DNA of 64,000 nt from GWE2-42-39 sp963668595. Lineage in GTDB: Bacteria > Bacteroidota > Bacteroidia > Bacteroidales > Prolixibacteraceae. The number at the start of each line of letters is the position of its first letter. Position 1 is the stretch's first letter. Of this stretch, positions 37,018-46,572 are shown one piece after another. The DNA is taken from the NCBI GenBank assembly GCA_963668595.1, contig OY764876.1, positions 3,844,001 through 3,908,000 on the forward strand. The letters are read 5' to 3'. Below the pieces are notes generated by a model, which saw only the letters and a list, made by a program, of their open reading frames with translations, was not told the origin of the DNA and made no database searches. Position numbers and translations under genes: made by a program.

Positions 37018-37099
37018 CTTAATGAACCGTCTCGCCTCAGGCGAGATGGTGAGAGGCGCTCCGGTGGGCTTACTGCTCACCGGCCATCTACTCGATTGT
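37018..37099 (+). mobile_element. Group II intron 3'-end remnant (domain V/VI-like), no reverse transcriptase
   Basis: AATGAACCG starts the stretch. An 11-bp stem follows (37026-37036 with 37040-37050, one G-T pair), then GGTGAGAGGCGCT, a 9-bp stem (CCGGTGGGC 37061-37069 with GCTCACCGG 37075-37083, one G-T pair) and CTACTCGATTG. The string order GAACCG ... GGTG(x)GAGAGG ... CTACTCGATT is the one I know from the last two domains of bacterial group II introns. The domain V-like stem is shorter than the canonical 34 nucleotides, so this should be a dead relic. No reverse-transcriptase reading frame is present nearby. Confidence 0.5.
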
Positions 37100-37109
37100 A
37101 ACCAGTAAT

Positions 37110-38153
37110 TTATTTTTTCCATTTTGGTTCTATAAAATTATTTTCATTCGCCCATTTTTCTAATTTATTGATTCTTTCTTTTACAGTTATAGGTAAATCA
37201 GAGAACTTTTCAACCATGTAGATTATTAACTGTTGTCTTTTATAATCGCTGAATCCGTGCCTCTCTATTGCCCTTTTATCCTTTCCAACTATTTGATTTT
37301 CTATATCTTCTAAAGACAAGTCAGGGAGGCTCTCTATCCATTCAAGAAAGTCTTTCGTATCAGTGTGATTTTCAGAAATATTGACTAATAATTCGAAATA
37401 GTTATTAGGCATATATTGTTTCAATTTTTCAATCTCATGTTCTCTCAAATGACTGAAAGTTGGAATGTCGATTCCGAATTTTAAACTATAATCGTAGGTT
37501 ATTAGTCCTGTGGGATATTTTAGAAGATGAAGAGTCATAACCAAGATTACTATTTCCTCAAATGTGTTTAACCATTTTATGACTAGGTCTTCCTCAAAAG
37601 TTTGCCAGTTAGATTTTAGTCTTCCAAATTTATTTGAGTATACATGTCCTTTGGTATGGATATAATTATGAAGATATCCCAGGTCAAGAAGCCGTTTTTT
37701 AATATCAAAACTTTGTTGAAATTTCTTAATATTTTCATTTTTTTCAAGAATTTTCCATACATCTCCGAAATATGGAGTGTCGGCTTCTTTAGTCTCTGCA
37801 GAGCTCAACCATTTTTTGACAATAATGTGTCCTTCATTATTTATGTTGTAATAGGCAGATAATAAGCCTAATTCAAGAGCACTTCTCAGTGAAGCCATTG
37901 CTTGTTTATATAATCCAAAACAAATTAGATTATATGAAATCTGTATTTCCTCCCAAGACTCGTCATAAGGGAACTGATGACCTGACCAAAAATTATCAGT
38001 TGTCGTTGGAATTATATTGAACAAAGAATGATATATCCATGAAAGGTCATAAATTTTATTATCAATTTCCAAATGATTCTCAAGATAGTCTTGAGTTTTA
38101 TTTAGTATCTCAATACTTCTATCAGGTAAATATGTAAATGGTGGTCGTTGCAT
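37110..38153 (-). CDS. Hypothetical protein of the accessory islet
   Basis: The protein has 347 residues with no signal peptide or clear membrane span, and is mostly helical. The segment FGLYKQAMASLRSALELGLL resembles the helical core of HEPN-like or DUF5677-type proteins (an Arg followed by hydrophobic and Glu residues), but the similarity is only impressionistic. The C-terminal quarter is charged (KDKRAIERHGFSDYKRQQL, INKLEKWANENNFIEPKWKK). The gene is strongly AT-rich, isolated, and next to the intron remnant, which fits horizontal acquisition. A defence or stress role is possible but not supported by any motif. Confidence 0.65.
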   Translation of the reverse strand: MQRPPFTYLPDRSIEILNKTQDYLENHLEIDNKIYDLSWIYHSLFNIIPTTTDNFWSGHQFPYDESWEEIQISYNLICFGLYKQAMASLRSALELGLLSAYYNINNEGHIIVKKWLSSAETKEADTPYFGDVWKILEKNENIKKFQQSFDIKKRLLDLGYLHNYIHTKGHVYSNKFGRLKSNWQTFEEDLVIKWLNTFEEIVILVMTLHLLKYPTGLITYDYSLKFGIDIPTFSHLREHEIEKLKQYMPNNYFELLVNISENHTDTKDFLEWIESLPDLSLEDIENQIVGKDKRAIERHGFSDYKRQQLIIYMVEKFSDLPITVKERINKLEKWANENNFIEPKWKK

Positions 38154-38407
38154 TTTTTATTATTGTAGGTAACGAAAGTGTATAATCTCCTGTTTTTATT
38201 TCTTCTTTATCTTTATTAAAAATGTGTTCTTATTCCTCCATTTTGGTGGGGTAAGAGCAGATTTTAAACAATTTGTTTTCGGGGCAAACATTTTTTTGTT
38301 TTTTGGGTCTTTCCCAAAGATATGAAAATCAAAGTAAAAAGAAGGATGCAAAAAGGCAAAAGTTTAAATGTAGAAGCAGGGATATTTTGGACAGATAGAT
38401 AACAAGA

Positions 38408-38452
38408 GAGGCTGCCGAATCTCTTCGTGCAGCCTCTTTTTGCTATCTGTGT
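38408..38452. repeat. Hairpin repeat, right copy, downstream of glgP
   Basis: GAGGCTGC (38408-38415) pairs with GCAGCCTC (38429-38436), followed by TTTTTGCTATCTGT. It matches the copy at 32531 in both stem and right-hand tail. It lies 20 to 65 bases past the glgP stop on the minus strand and is probably its terminator. The flanks add a longer imperfect pairing (ACAGATAG on both sides). The remainder of 38154-38400 is gene-free and shows nothing else recognisable. Confidence 0.6.
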
Positions 38453-38472
38453 ATTTTCGATTTGTCAGTCGG

Positions 38473-41055
38473 TTACAACCATTTGATGTAACGGAAATCC
38501 TGTCGGTGAGGCAGAGCCGGGTGTTTGGCAAACAGGCGGATGCCGTAATTGTAGGCTCCGGGCTCCATTAGTTGCAAATCCAGGTTCCAGGTGCAGAGAG
38601 TTCCTTCTGCGCTGCCTGCTTTAAATTCGATGGCTTCTACCAGGTGCACGGGTGTTCCGTCGTGTCCGTTTTCGGTTACCAGCATTTCCACGCCTACTTC
38701 ATCCGGTTTTAAACCATGCAGATCGAGCACAACACGCGCCGGGTACTCTTGTCCTATTTTCAGCACATTCGTAATTCCGTCGGTAATTTGCAGTTCTTTC
38801 AACTCAATTTGGTTCCAGATTTCAGCAATACGGTTTTTCCATGCCGCCAGTTCGCGTGCCAAACGGTAATTGTCTGCTTTCATGTTTGCAGTTCGTTCGG
38901 CCTGTGGCAGGTAATAGCGTTGCTGGTAGTCGTGAATCATTCGCGCCGTGGTGAAATTCGGAGCCACCTGCGCAAAGGTATTTTTCAGGTACGACACCCA
39001 TTTTTCAGGTACTCCGTGAATGTTGCGATCGTAATATTCAGGAATGATTTCCTGTTCGAGAATGTCGTAAATCATTTCGGCATCCAGTTGATCCTGATAG
39101 TCCTGCACATCGTAGGTTTTTTCCTGAGGCAAAGCCCATCCGGCATCTTTGCGGTAACCTTCGCACCACCAGCCGTCAAGAACCGAGAAGTGCAGCGTTC
39201 CGTTCATCACTCCTTTTTCGCCGCTGGTTCCCGAAGCTTCCAGTGGGCGGGTTGGAGTGTTCATCCAGATGTCAACTCCCTGTAACAGCATTTTGGCCAG
39301 ATTCATGTCGTAATTCTGTACAAAAAGCACTTTACCGATAAACTCAGGGCGTTTCGATATGTCAACAATCATTCGAATCAGATCTTGTCCGGCTTTGTCG
39401 GCAGGGTGAGCTTTCCCGGCAAAAATAAACTGTACCGGGCGATTCGGATTGTTCACAATTCGCGCCAAACGGTCGAGGTTCTGAAACAACACATGAGCGC
39501 GTTTGTAGGTCGCAAAGCGGCGGGCAAAGCCGATTGTTAAAGCCTGAGGATTTAGTTTACTCAGTACTTCAGTAATCAGTTTGGGGTTCTCGTGCCGTTT
39601 GATCCAGCTATCGGCAAAACGTTGTTTCACATAAGTGATGGTTTTTTGCCGCAATTGCTGTTTGGTATTCCATATTTCTTCATCCGGAGTTTGGTAAATA
39701 GCATTCCAAACCGACATATCCAATTGGTTTGCCGGGAAACCTGCCCCAAAATGTTTTTGGTGAAGTTGTCGCCACTCTTTGGCCACCCAGGTTGAATAAT
39801 GTACTCCGTTGGTTACATAGCCAATTTCCAGTTCTTCGGGCAAGAATCCCTGGTATAGCGGTTGCAAAACGTTTTTCGAAACATCGCCGTGCAACTTACT
39901 CACTCCGTTAATTCCCTGCGAGATATTGCAGGCCAGGTAACTCATGTTGAAATGGTCTTCGGTAGCAGCTGCTTTCCCAAGCTGAATGAAATCTTCCCAA
40001 ACCAGTCCTACTTTGGGAGCAAATTTTTCCATGTAGCGGCGGAACAAGTCCTCGTGGAACGAGTCGTGTCCGGCCGGAACGGGAGTGTGGGTAGTGAAAA
40101 GCGTTGAAGCCCGCACTACTTCCATTGCTTCGGAATAGCTGAGTTGCTCGTTGGCAATATAATTTTTGATGCGCTCCAGACCAATCATGGCCGCATGGCC
40201 TTCGTTGCAGTGATAAATGTCGGCATTGTAACCTAATTTTTTCAGTGCACGAATGCCGCCTAGTCCCAGCAGCATTTCCTGTTTCAAGCGGTTTTCGTTG
40301 TCGCCGCCGTACAGATGATGGGTCACAAAGCGATCTTCTTCCGAATTGTCTTCAAAATCGGTGTCAAGCAAATAAAGTTTGATCGAACCCACTTCCACTT
40401 TCCATACCCGGGCACGAAGGGTTCTTCCCGGATAATCCACGTCGATGTGTACCCAGTTTCCATCGGCATCGAAGGCCGGACTAACCGGAAGTTTCGAAAA
40501 CTGTTGGGCTTCGTAGTTCGACATTTGCTCGCCGTGCAGCGAGATTGTTTGCTTGAAATATCCGTAGCGGTAAAGCAATCCCATTGCTACCAGATTTACT
40601 TTCTGGTCGCTGGCCTCTTTCAGGTAGTCGCCTGCGAGGATTCCCAATCCACCGGAGAAAATTTTAAGGCTGTCGTGCAAGCCATATTCCATACTGAAAT
40701 AGGCAATCTGATGTCCTTGTGGCAGAGCTCGTTCTTCAAGGTATTTCTGAAACAAATAGTGACATTGTTCCAGTTTTGCCATAAACGAAGGGTCATTTTC
40801 CAGTTCCAGGTAGCGCTGGTAGCTCACTTTTTCGAGCAGAACAATCGGGTTGTGTTCGCATTCTTCCCAAAGTTCAGCATCTACCGCCGAAAAAAGTTCA
40901 CGGGCCTCGTTATTCCAGGCCCACCAAATATTCCGGCTTATTTCCTTGAGCGGAGCCAGGCGTGCCGGGATATTCGATTCTACAAATAATTTTTTCCAAA
41001 CAGGATTTTCCACCATTGCATGTTTTACGTACCAGGTACGGTTAATATTTTCCAT
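38473..41055 (-). CDS. glgP: Alpha-glucan (glycogen) phosphorylase
   Basis: The protein has 860 residues. An N-terminal DUF3417-type region (RNIWWAWNNEARELFSAVDA, about 40-65) leads into the GT35 phosphorylase core: AYFSMEYGLHDSLKIFSGGL, GILAGDYLKEASD, HCNEGHAAM, FTTHTPVPAGHDSF and IGYVTNGVHYSTW. EASGTSGEKGVMNGTLHFSV (about 607-626) follows, and its Lys corresponds to the pyridoxal-phosphate lysine of glycogen phosphorylase. A C-terminal beta domain closes the protein. The enzyme releases glucose-1-phosphate from glycogen or maltodextrin in the cytoplasm. It ends the glycogen cluster, 236 bases after the membrane protein gene, and may have its own promoter. Confidence 0.95.
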   Translation of the reverse strand: MENINRTWYVKHAMVENPVWKKLFVESNIPARLAPLKEISRNIWWAWNNEARELFSAVDAELWEECEHNPIVLLEKVSYQRYLELENDPSFMAKLEQCHYLFQKYLEERALPQGHQIAYFSMEYGLHDSLKIFSGGLGILAGDYLKEASDQKVNLVAMGLLYRYGYFKQTISLHGEQMSNYEAQQFSKLPVSPAFDADGNWVHIDVDYPGRTLRARVWKVEVGSIKLYLLDTDFEDNSEEDRFVTHHLYGGDNENRLKQEMLLGLGGIRALKKLGYNADIYHCNEGHAAMIGLERIKNYIANEQLSYSEAMEVVRASTLFTTHTPVPAGHDSFHEDLFRRYMEKFAPKVGLVWEDFIQLGKAAATEDHFNMSYLACNISQGINGVSKLHGDVSKNVLQPLYQGFLPEELEIGYVTNGVHYSTWVAKEWRQLHQKHFGAGFPANQLDMSVWNAIYQTPDEEIWNTKQQLRQKTITYVKQRFADSWIKRHENPKLITEVLSKLNPQALTIGFARRFATYKRAHVLFQNLDRLARIVNNPNRPVQFIFAGKAHPADKAGQDLIRMIVDISKRPEFIGKVLFVQNYDMNLAKMLLQGVDIWMNTPTRPLEASGTSGEKGVMNGTLHFSVLDGWWCEGYRKDAGWALPQEKTYDVQDYQDQLDAEMIYDILEQEIIPEYYDRNIHGVPEKWVSYLKNTFAQVAPNFTTARMIHDYQQRYYLPQAERTANMKADNYRLARELAAWKNRIAEIWNQIELKELQITDGITNVLKIGQEYPARVVLDLHGLKPDEVGVEMLVTENGHDGTPVHLVEAIEFKAGSAEGTLCTWNLDLQLMEPGAYNYGIRLFAKHPALPHRQDFRYIKWL

Positions 41056-41291
41056 TTTTCTCTTTCTCCCTTATAAAACAGACGCTCGCCTGCTTTGTTT
41101 TTTCAGTTTTGCAAACGTCAATTTTCTCGTTCTATCTTTCCTGAGACAAAAGAAGCCAAATTTCAAAGACTGATGAAATTTCGGGCATAAAATCAACCTT
41201 ACTTTTTTGATTCATAACTATTTCCTAACCAACACTACTCTATTCCCCTTCTGTATATGATTGTGTTTTTCGTTGTGCTGACGGGAACATT

Positions 41292-41882
41292 TTATTCCGG
41301 GATTTTAAAAATCCTGAAATTCTTTTTTAATAAAACTCCAAACAAATATGCGGGTAGCATTAGAAGCAACGACCCACACAGGAAGAAAAATATATCTTTC
41401 ATCTGATAGTCCTGTTCTATCAGTTTCTTGATAAACCCGCAGAAATGATGGGTAAACAAAAACAGGAAAACTCCAGCAGCAAAAGACTTACTTTTCTCCA
41501 GATTGGTTTGCAAAAAAATCGTCCAAACAAAAATCATCAACGAAACGCTGATAAAATGCAAAGCTACATAGCCCCAATTAATCGTTAAGCCGGGCAAAAG
41601 AAACCATATATTCAAAAAGAGTGTTCCTAAAAGTCCGCCGGCAACCGCAATAAACATGGGTTTGTCACGCTTTATCAGATAAAATGCAATTCCCGGAACC
41701 AAAGAGATGCTTAAGATTTGCGCAACAGCCATTGCAAAAATCAAATTTGGAACGGTATTTTCACCAAGCCAATAAATCAATCCAACAACCGGAAGATAAA
41801 TTGTAGAAAGTGAGATAATCAGCGAAATGAAAAATCTGTATCGATGCTCTCCTATGTAATATTTTCGCAACTTAATCATCAC
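41292..41882 (-). CDS. Multi-pass membrane protein, unknown
   Basis: The protein has 196 residues with about six hydrophobic helices (FFISLIISLSTIYLPVVGLI, LIFAMAVAQILSISLVPGIA, FIAVAGGLLGTLFLNIWFLL, YVALHFISVSLMIFVWTIFL, AGVFLFLFTHHFCGF, IFFFLCGSLLLMLPAYLFGV). No family is recognised. It begins 15 bases after the GH57 gene and so belongs to the glycogen transcript, though its role there is unknown. Confidence 0.7.
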   Translation of the reverse strand: MMIKLRKYYIGEHRYRFFISLIISLSTIYLPVVGLIYWLGENTVPNLIFAMAVAQILSISLVPGIAFYLIKRDKPMFIAVAGGLLGTLFLNIWFLLPGLTINWGYVALHFISVSLMIFVWTIFLQTNLEKSKSFAAGVFLFLFTHHFCGFIKKLIEQDYQMKDIFFFLCGSLLLMLPAYLFGVLLKKNFRIFKIPE

Positions 41883-41897
41883 AACTGCAATAAACGT

Positions 41898-43211
41898 CTA
41901 TTTCGACGGCTTCTTTTTTGCCTTATTTTGCAACGCTTTCAGTTCTGCCTCGTATTTCACTATTTTTTTGTCTTTCTCCTCAACGATTTTTTTCAGTGAT
42001 TTAATTTCACGAGCCACTTCGCCGGTCGGAACCAGCTTGTCGAGACGAAGAATGAAATCATTCAGCACATTCATGTAATTGATGAATGCTTCGTACGGGT
42101 TTTCGTACGGGTTGAAATATTTATGCACTTCGCCATCGGAGAAGAATTTGGTGCACATGTAATAAAAATGGTCGCTGGCTTGCAGGTATTTCCAGTCTTT
42201 CAGCAAATCGGGATCGGTAACTTGCAGCATTCGGTCAGACAATTCGTACAATTTGTTGAATGCTTCGTTCTGAAGTTGGTTTCCGAGCCAGGCAGTGAGG
42301 TCGCGTTCTTCGTCGGCCCACGAAATGGTATGAGGCACATTCACCACCGAAATGGGTTGAAATTTTTCGGCTATTTCCGAAGGAGTTGCAAATTTGAGTT
42401 TTCCGCTTTTCAATGCTTCGCCGGGAACAGCTCCCAGAAAATCAAAAATTCCGGTTTCTGCCCACTGATGTTCTCCAAATGTTTCGTAATCAATGAATAC
42501 ATTGAAAATTTCATCTTCCGGAGAACTATTGATCCATCGCACGTATTTGTCAGCAGTAAGTGGGTATTCATTCCAGTCACGGTTCGAGAACCGGAAAGCA
42601 ATGTCGTCGCTTAGCTTGAAGTTGCGCATCAGTACTTTCAGTCTCGGATTGAGGGCGTTTACATACAAATAATTGGGCGATTTCCATCCCAGAATATGTT
42701 TGGCACCTTCGGTAAGCATGGCTTTGTAGCCCAGTTCGGCTACCATTTGCCCAATTTCATCCGAATAAATTAATTCGGTATTGCGGAATACGCTTGGCTT
42801 TTGTCCGAAATATTTTTCAATCAGGGCATCGTGTTCCTGTACCTGCTGAACAAACAATTCTTTGTTTTTCAGTGCTACCAGCGAGTGCGAGTAGGTTTCG
42901 GAAAGAAACTCAACTTGTCCGGTTTCGGCCAGGGCACGGAACGAATCCAGCACCTCGGGAGCATACAGCTCGAATTGATCGAGAGCCAGTCCCGAGATTG
43001 AAAATGCCACTTTAAATTTTCCTTTGTGCTGCTTAATTAAATCGAGCAATAATCGGTTAGCCGGTAAATAACAACGGTCGGCCACTTTGCGCATGATCGA
43101 TTCGTTGGCAAAATCGTCGTAGTAATAATGGTCGTTGCCAATATCAAAAAAGCGGTACCGGCGATAGCGGAACGGCTGATGGATCTGGAAATAAAAACAA
43201 ATGGCTCTCAT
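41898..43211 (-). CDS. GH57 alpha-amylase / glucanotransferase-type enzyme
   Basis: The protein has 437 residues from ATG 43211 (MRAICFYFQIHQPFRYRRYR), which matches the usual GH57 start; an in-frame ATG at 43238 would overlap the upstream gene by 14 bases. Family motifs are HQPF at the N-terminus, SGLALDQFELYAPEVLD, ETYSHSLVAL, SVFRNTELIYSDEIGQMVAE (the Glu is the nucleophile position), NVFIDYETFGEHQW (the Asp is the acid/base position) and HTISWADEERDLTAW. The C-terminus is a Lys-rich coiled segment (EEKDKKIVKYEAELKALQNK). It is a cytoplasmic alpha-glucan-acting enzyme; hydrolase and transferase activity cannot be distinguished here. Confidence 0.93.
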   Translation of the reverse strand: MRAICFYFQIHQPFRYRRYRFFDIGNDHYYYDDFANESIMRKVADRCYLPANRLLLDLIKQHKGKFKVAFSISGLALDQFELYAPEVLDSFRALAETGQVEFLSETYSHSLVALKNKELFVQQVQEHDALIEKYFGQKPSVFRNTELIYSDEIGQMVAELGYKAMLTEGAKHILGWKSPNYLYVNALNPRLKVLMRNFKLSDDIAFRFSNRDWNEYPLTADKYVRWINSSPEDEIFNVFIDYETFGEHQWAETGIFDFLGAVPGEALKSGKLKFATPSEIAEKFQPISVVNVPHTISWADEERDLTAWLGNQLQNEAFNKLYELSDRMLQVTDPDLLKDWKYLQASDHFYYMCTKFFSDGEVHKYFNPYENPYEAFINYMNVLNDFILRLDKLVPTGEVAREIKSLKKIVEEKDKKIVKYEAELKALQNKAKKKPSK

Positions 43212-43224
43212 ATCGATGGTTGAT

Positions 43225-44526
43225 TTATGCGTTTTCAATTGCTTGGATATAAATATCGCGAACCTGTCGGGCCGAATTTTTCCACTTCAGGTTATCTACT
43301 TCTTCTTTTCCGTATTTCACAAACATGGCATGCAAGGCCGGATAGTTGAGCAATCCGTAAATGGCATCGGCCATTGCATGGGTGTCCCAATAGTCGGTTT
43401 TAATAGCGAATTTCAATATTTCGGAAACTCCGGATTGATGTGAAATAATCACCGGCACGTTGGTTTGCATAGCTTCGAGCGGCACAATACCAAATGGTTC
43501 CGACACCGAAGGCATCACAAAAACATCGCTCATCCGGAACATATCGAACACATCGTCGCCCCGCAAAAAACCAGTGAAATGAAACCGGTCGGTAATGCCC
43601 AAACTTGCTGCGCGACGGATCATTGCATTCATCATATCGCCACTTCCGGCCATTACAAAGCGCACTTTGCTCATTTTTTGCAGCACAAGATATGCTGCTT
43701 CAACAAAGTATTCCGGTCCCTTCTGCATGGTGATACGCCCCAGGAAGGTGACAATTTTTTCGTCCACCCCTTTTTTCAGGCGAACTTTTTCTTCCTGCGT
43801 AACCGGCTCAACGGCGTTGTAAACGGTAATGACTTTGGCCGGGTCAATGCCGTATTTGTCGATCACAATATTGCGGGTCAGGTTACTGACGGTAATAATG
43901 CGGTCGGCAGTGTCCATACCTCGTTTTTCAATTTCATATACCTGCGGATTTACACTTCCTCCACTGCGGTCAAAATCGGTTGCATGTACATGGATGACCA
44001 GCGGTTTGCCGGATACCTCTTTAGCGGCAATGCCTGCGGGGTATGCCAGCCAGTCGTGTGCATGAATGACATCGAATTCCGAATCGCGGGCAATTACTTC
44101 GGCTACTACCGAATACTTGTAAATCTCGTGTAGTAAATCTTTCCCGTATTTTCCTGAAAAATCAAGTTTCCCTTCCGAGTTGGTTTCAACCAGGCGGGTT
44201 CGTTCCGACAGGTTTTTCGAGTTCAGTTGCCAAAATTCTTCGGGATCGGTGTAGGGTACAATGCCCGATTCAACCTCGTAGTAATCAATTTTTTTCTGAA
44301 GATCGGCAAAGCTGACGCTTTTTTTTGTTACCGGTACATTGTTGGCACCAATTAGTCTCATCGACGACTGGTCTTCGTCTCCGTATGCTTTGGGAACCAC
44401 AAAAATAACGTCCACATCTTTGTATTCGGCCAGCCCTTTGGTCAACCCGTAGCAGGCCGTTCCCAACCCTCCGGAAATGTGCGGTGGAAATTCCCACCCA
44501 AACATCAATACCTTCATAGACTCCAT
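43225..44526 (-). CDS. GT4-type glycosyltransferase, probable glycogen synthase
   Basis: The protein has 433 residues (MKVLMFGWEFPPHISGGLGT; an alternative start at 44517 removes three residues). The N-terminal GT-B domain has the starch-synthase-like GGLG loop, FDVIHAHDWLAYPAG and KPLVIHVHATDFDRSGG. The C-terminal domain has FLGRITMQKGPEYFVEAAYL, FVMAGSGDMM and SEPFGIVPLEAMQTNVPVI with the E-x7-E motif. Similar GT4 proteins occupy the glycogen synthase position in Bacteroidota glycogen clusters, which fits its place between the debranching enzyme and GH57. The donor (ADP- or UDP-glucose) cannot be read from sequence. Confidence 0.88.
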   Translation of the reverse strand: MESMKVLMFGWEFPPHISGGLGTACYGLTKGLAEYKDVDVIFVVPKAYGDEDQSSMRLIGANNVPVTKKSVSFADLQKKIDYYEVESGIVPYTDPEEFWQLNSKNLSERTRLVETNSEGKLDFSGKYGKDLLHEIYKYSVVAEVIARDSEFDVIHAHDWLAYPAGIAAKEVSGKPLVIHVHATDFDRSGGSVNPQVYEIEKRGMDTADRIITVSNLTRNIVIDKYGIDPAKVITVYNAVEPVTQEEKVRLKKGVDEKIVTFLGRITMQKGPEYFVEAAYLVLQKMSKVRFVMAGSGDMMNAMIRRAASLGITDRFHFTGFLRGDDVFDMFRMSDVFVMPSVSEPFGIVPLEAMQTNVPVIISHQSGVSEILKFAIKTDYWDTHAMADAIYGLLNYPALHAMFVKYGKEEVDNLKWKNSARQVRDIYIQAIENA

Positions 44527-44535
44527 TTTTGCAGA

Positions 44536-46482
44536 TTAATCTCCGTATTCGCGTACCAGTTTGTACGCTTTTATCACTGCGGCAACACTCCATGCCTGAC
44601 TAATTGATCCTTTGGCCGAGTGTGGCGGGTTGCCGTTATAAGTTTCAGAAATGGTTCCGATGCAATGTTCCGACATTTCTTCTTCGAACCCTTCTATTAT
44701 CTTTTGTACAAACGGTAGTCCTCCCCGTTTGTGTATTTCTAGATAAGCTTTCACGAAAAACTGAATCCACCAGGGCCAAACAGTTCCCTGATGAATGGCT
44801 CGTTCACGTTCGTCGGGCGATCCTTCGCATTGTCCCTTGTAAAGTGGATCTTGCGGCGAAAGGCTTCGCAAACCACGTGGCGTAAGTAACTGTTTCTTAA
44901 CCACACTAAGCACCAGTTTTTGTTTTTCCCGGTCAAGTGGCGAGTAGTCGAGTGCCGCAGCCAGTAGCATATTGGGGCGTACCGACCAGTTTTTGTATGT
45001 GCCCGAAACGTAATCGGCCAGATAGCCTTTGCGGTCGTCCCAGAACGTATCCAGAAACGACTGGGCAACTTGCACCGATGTAGCTTCCCATTCTGCGATA
45101 AACGCTTTGTCGCTGTTGGCATGTGCCAGTTCGAGAGAAAAGCAGAGTGCATTGTACCAAAGCGCATTCACTTCCACAGTCATGCCGGGACGATGAACAA
45201 CGGGTTTCCCCTGAATGTACGAATCCATCCAGGTAAGGGCAATGTTGGGCGTTGTTGCATCAATCAGCCCGTTATCAGCCATTTTTATATTGAATTTCTG
45301 TCCGTCGCGGTATCCGTGCAATATTTGTTTAATTGCTGGTCCGTATTTCTGCCAGATGTATTTCGAATCTTTTAAATGAGAATGATATTCCTGCAAAGCC
45401 CAGAAAAACCAAAGCGAAGCATCCGAAGTGTCGTATTCGCAATCGTATTGGCCGCATATTTTAGGAAATAAGCCATCTTGCAGACGATTGAGCTGTGTGT
45501 CCATCACTGCCTCAAAAGTTGCGGTGTCGTCGCGTTCAAGCGTTAATCCGGGCAGGGCAACAAATGTTTGTCTGGTTCGTGCTCCGTACCAGGGGAAGCC
45601 AGCAATAATATCGGTTTGTCCGTTTTTCTTTACAATGAATTGCTGGGCGGCATTGTCGATGTTATCAAGAAATGTTTCCCGTGGGATGCGTTTGTTTACC
45701 TCGCGGGTGAATTTTTGTTTAAACGAAGCCGGTTTAGCTTCGAATGTTGCCGCCGAAAAAACAATGCTTTCTCCTTTTGCGATGGGCAATTCAAAATATC
45801 CCGGCACAAACAGATCTTCCTGAAAATCGTATCCACGATGTTGTTCCTTGATGTATTCAATGTCGTAATACCAGTGCGGAACCGGTACGAAATCGGGTTC
45901 TTTCGAGAATTGCATATGCAGGTATGGGTACGCATCATACAAACGCAATTTTACTCCTTGCGTGATTGGTTTGTATTTGGTATTTGCATACAAATTGGCT
46001 TTACTCAGTGTGTGCACATTTCTGAAAGCCAAAAAAGGCTTGAAGCGCAAAGTTGTTGGCGAATGCGCATCGAGCAGGGTGTAGCGGATGAGTACTTGTT
46101 GCTCGTTTTCAACCAGCAACCGCTCGCGTTGAAGCAATACGCCTCCCACCCGGTAAACCGTTTTCGGGATGTGGTTCACTTCGATGTCGCGGATATATTT
46201 GTGACCTTTGGGTTCGTAGTGGTCGCCTGAATATTTATGGATTCCGAGATTGAACTCGGTATTGTGCTGTATAATTGTTTCATCCAACGATGAAAGCAAT
46301 ACATGTTTCCCTCCGTCGAGCTCGTCGAAGGGGCATACCAGCAATCCGTGGTATTTGCGCGTATTACAACCCGAAAGGGTAGTACTCAGGTACGATCCGG
46401 CACGGTTGGTGCGAAGAATTTCGCGATAAAGCGAATATTCCAGATTCACCAATTGATCTTTGTCGAATTTTAAATAACTCAT
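44536..46482 (-). CDS. Glycogen debranching enzyme (amylo-alpha-1,6-glucosidase type, GH133-like)
   Basis: The protein has 648 residues. The N-terminal beta domain (about 1-270) has TNRAGSYLSTTLSGCNTRKY, HGLLVCPFDELDGGKHVLLS and SLDETIIQHN. The C-terminal (alpha/alpha)6 GDE domain has IIAGFPWYGARTRQTFVALP, QYDCEYDTSDASLWFFWALQ, ALTWMDSYIQGKPVVHRPGM and EVNALWYNAL, and ends with NPPHSAKGSISQAWSVAAVI. The enzyme removes alpha-1,6-linked glucose stubs left after phosphorolysis and works with GlgP. It is nine bases upstream of the glycosyltransferase gene. Confidence 0.95.
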   Translation of the reverse strand: MSYLKFDKDQLVNLEYSLYREILRTNRAGSYLSTTLSGCNTRKYHGLLVCPFDELDGGKHVLLSSLDETIIQHNTEFNLGIHKYSGDHYEPKGHKYIRDIEVNHIPKTVYRVGGVLLQRERLLVENEQQVLIRYTLLDAHSPTTLRFKPFLAFRNVHTLSKANLYANTKYKPITQGVKLRLYDAYPYLHMQFSKEPDFVPVPHWYYDIEYIKEQHRGYDFQEDLFVPGYFELPIAKGESIVFSAATFEAKPASFKQKFTREVNKRIPRETFLDNIDNAAQQFIVKKNGQTDIIAGFPWYGARTRQTFVALPGLTLERDDTATFEAVMDTQLNRLQDGLFPKICGQYDCEYDTSDASLWFFWALQEYHSHLKDSKYIWQKYGPAIKQILHGYRDGQKFNIKMADNGLIDATTPNIALTWMDSYIQGKPVVHRPGMTVEVNALWYNALCFSLELAHANSDKAFIAEWEATSVQVAQSFLDTFWDDRKGYLADYVSGTYKNWSVRPNMLLAAALDYSPLDREKQKLVLSVVKKQLLTPRGLRSLSPQDPLYKGQCEGSPDERERAIHQGTVWPWWIQFFVKAYLEIHKRGGLPFVQKIIEGFEEEMSEHCIGTISETYNGNPPHSAKGSISQAWSVAAVIKAYKLVREYGD

Positions 46483-46572
46483 ATTCCAGACAATTTTTAT
46501 TCAAAATCAACGAACTTACAGCTTGGGCTGGTTTCGGTCAGACAGGTCTCTAAATATAGCTAAATAACTGGT

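Noticed and set aside
38716..39285. 189-codon frame antisense to glgP
   Set aside because: It is opposite the conserved pyridoxal-phosphate region of glgP and has biased shadow composition.
42123..42614. 163-codon frame antisense to the GH57 gene
   Set aside because: It is the shadow of a strongly supported GH57 gene and shows no domain or independent start context.
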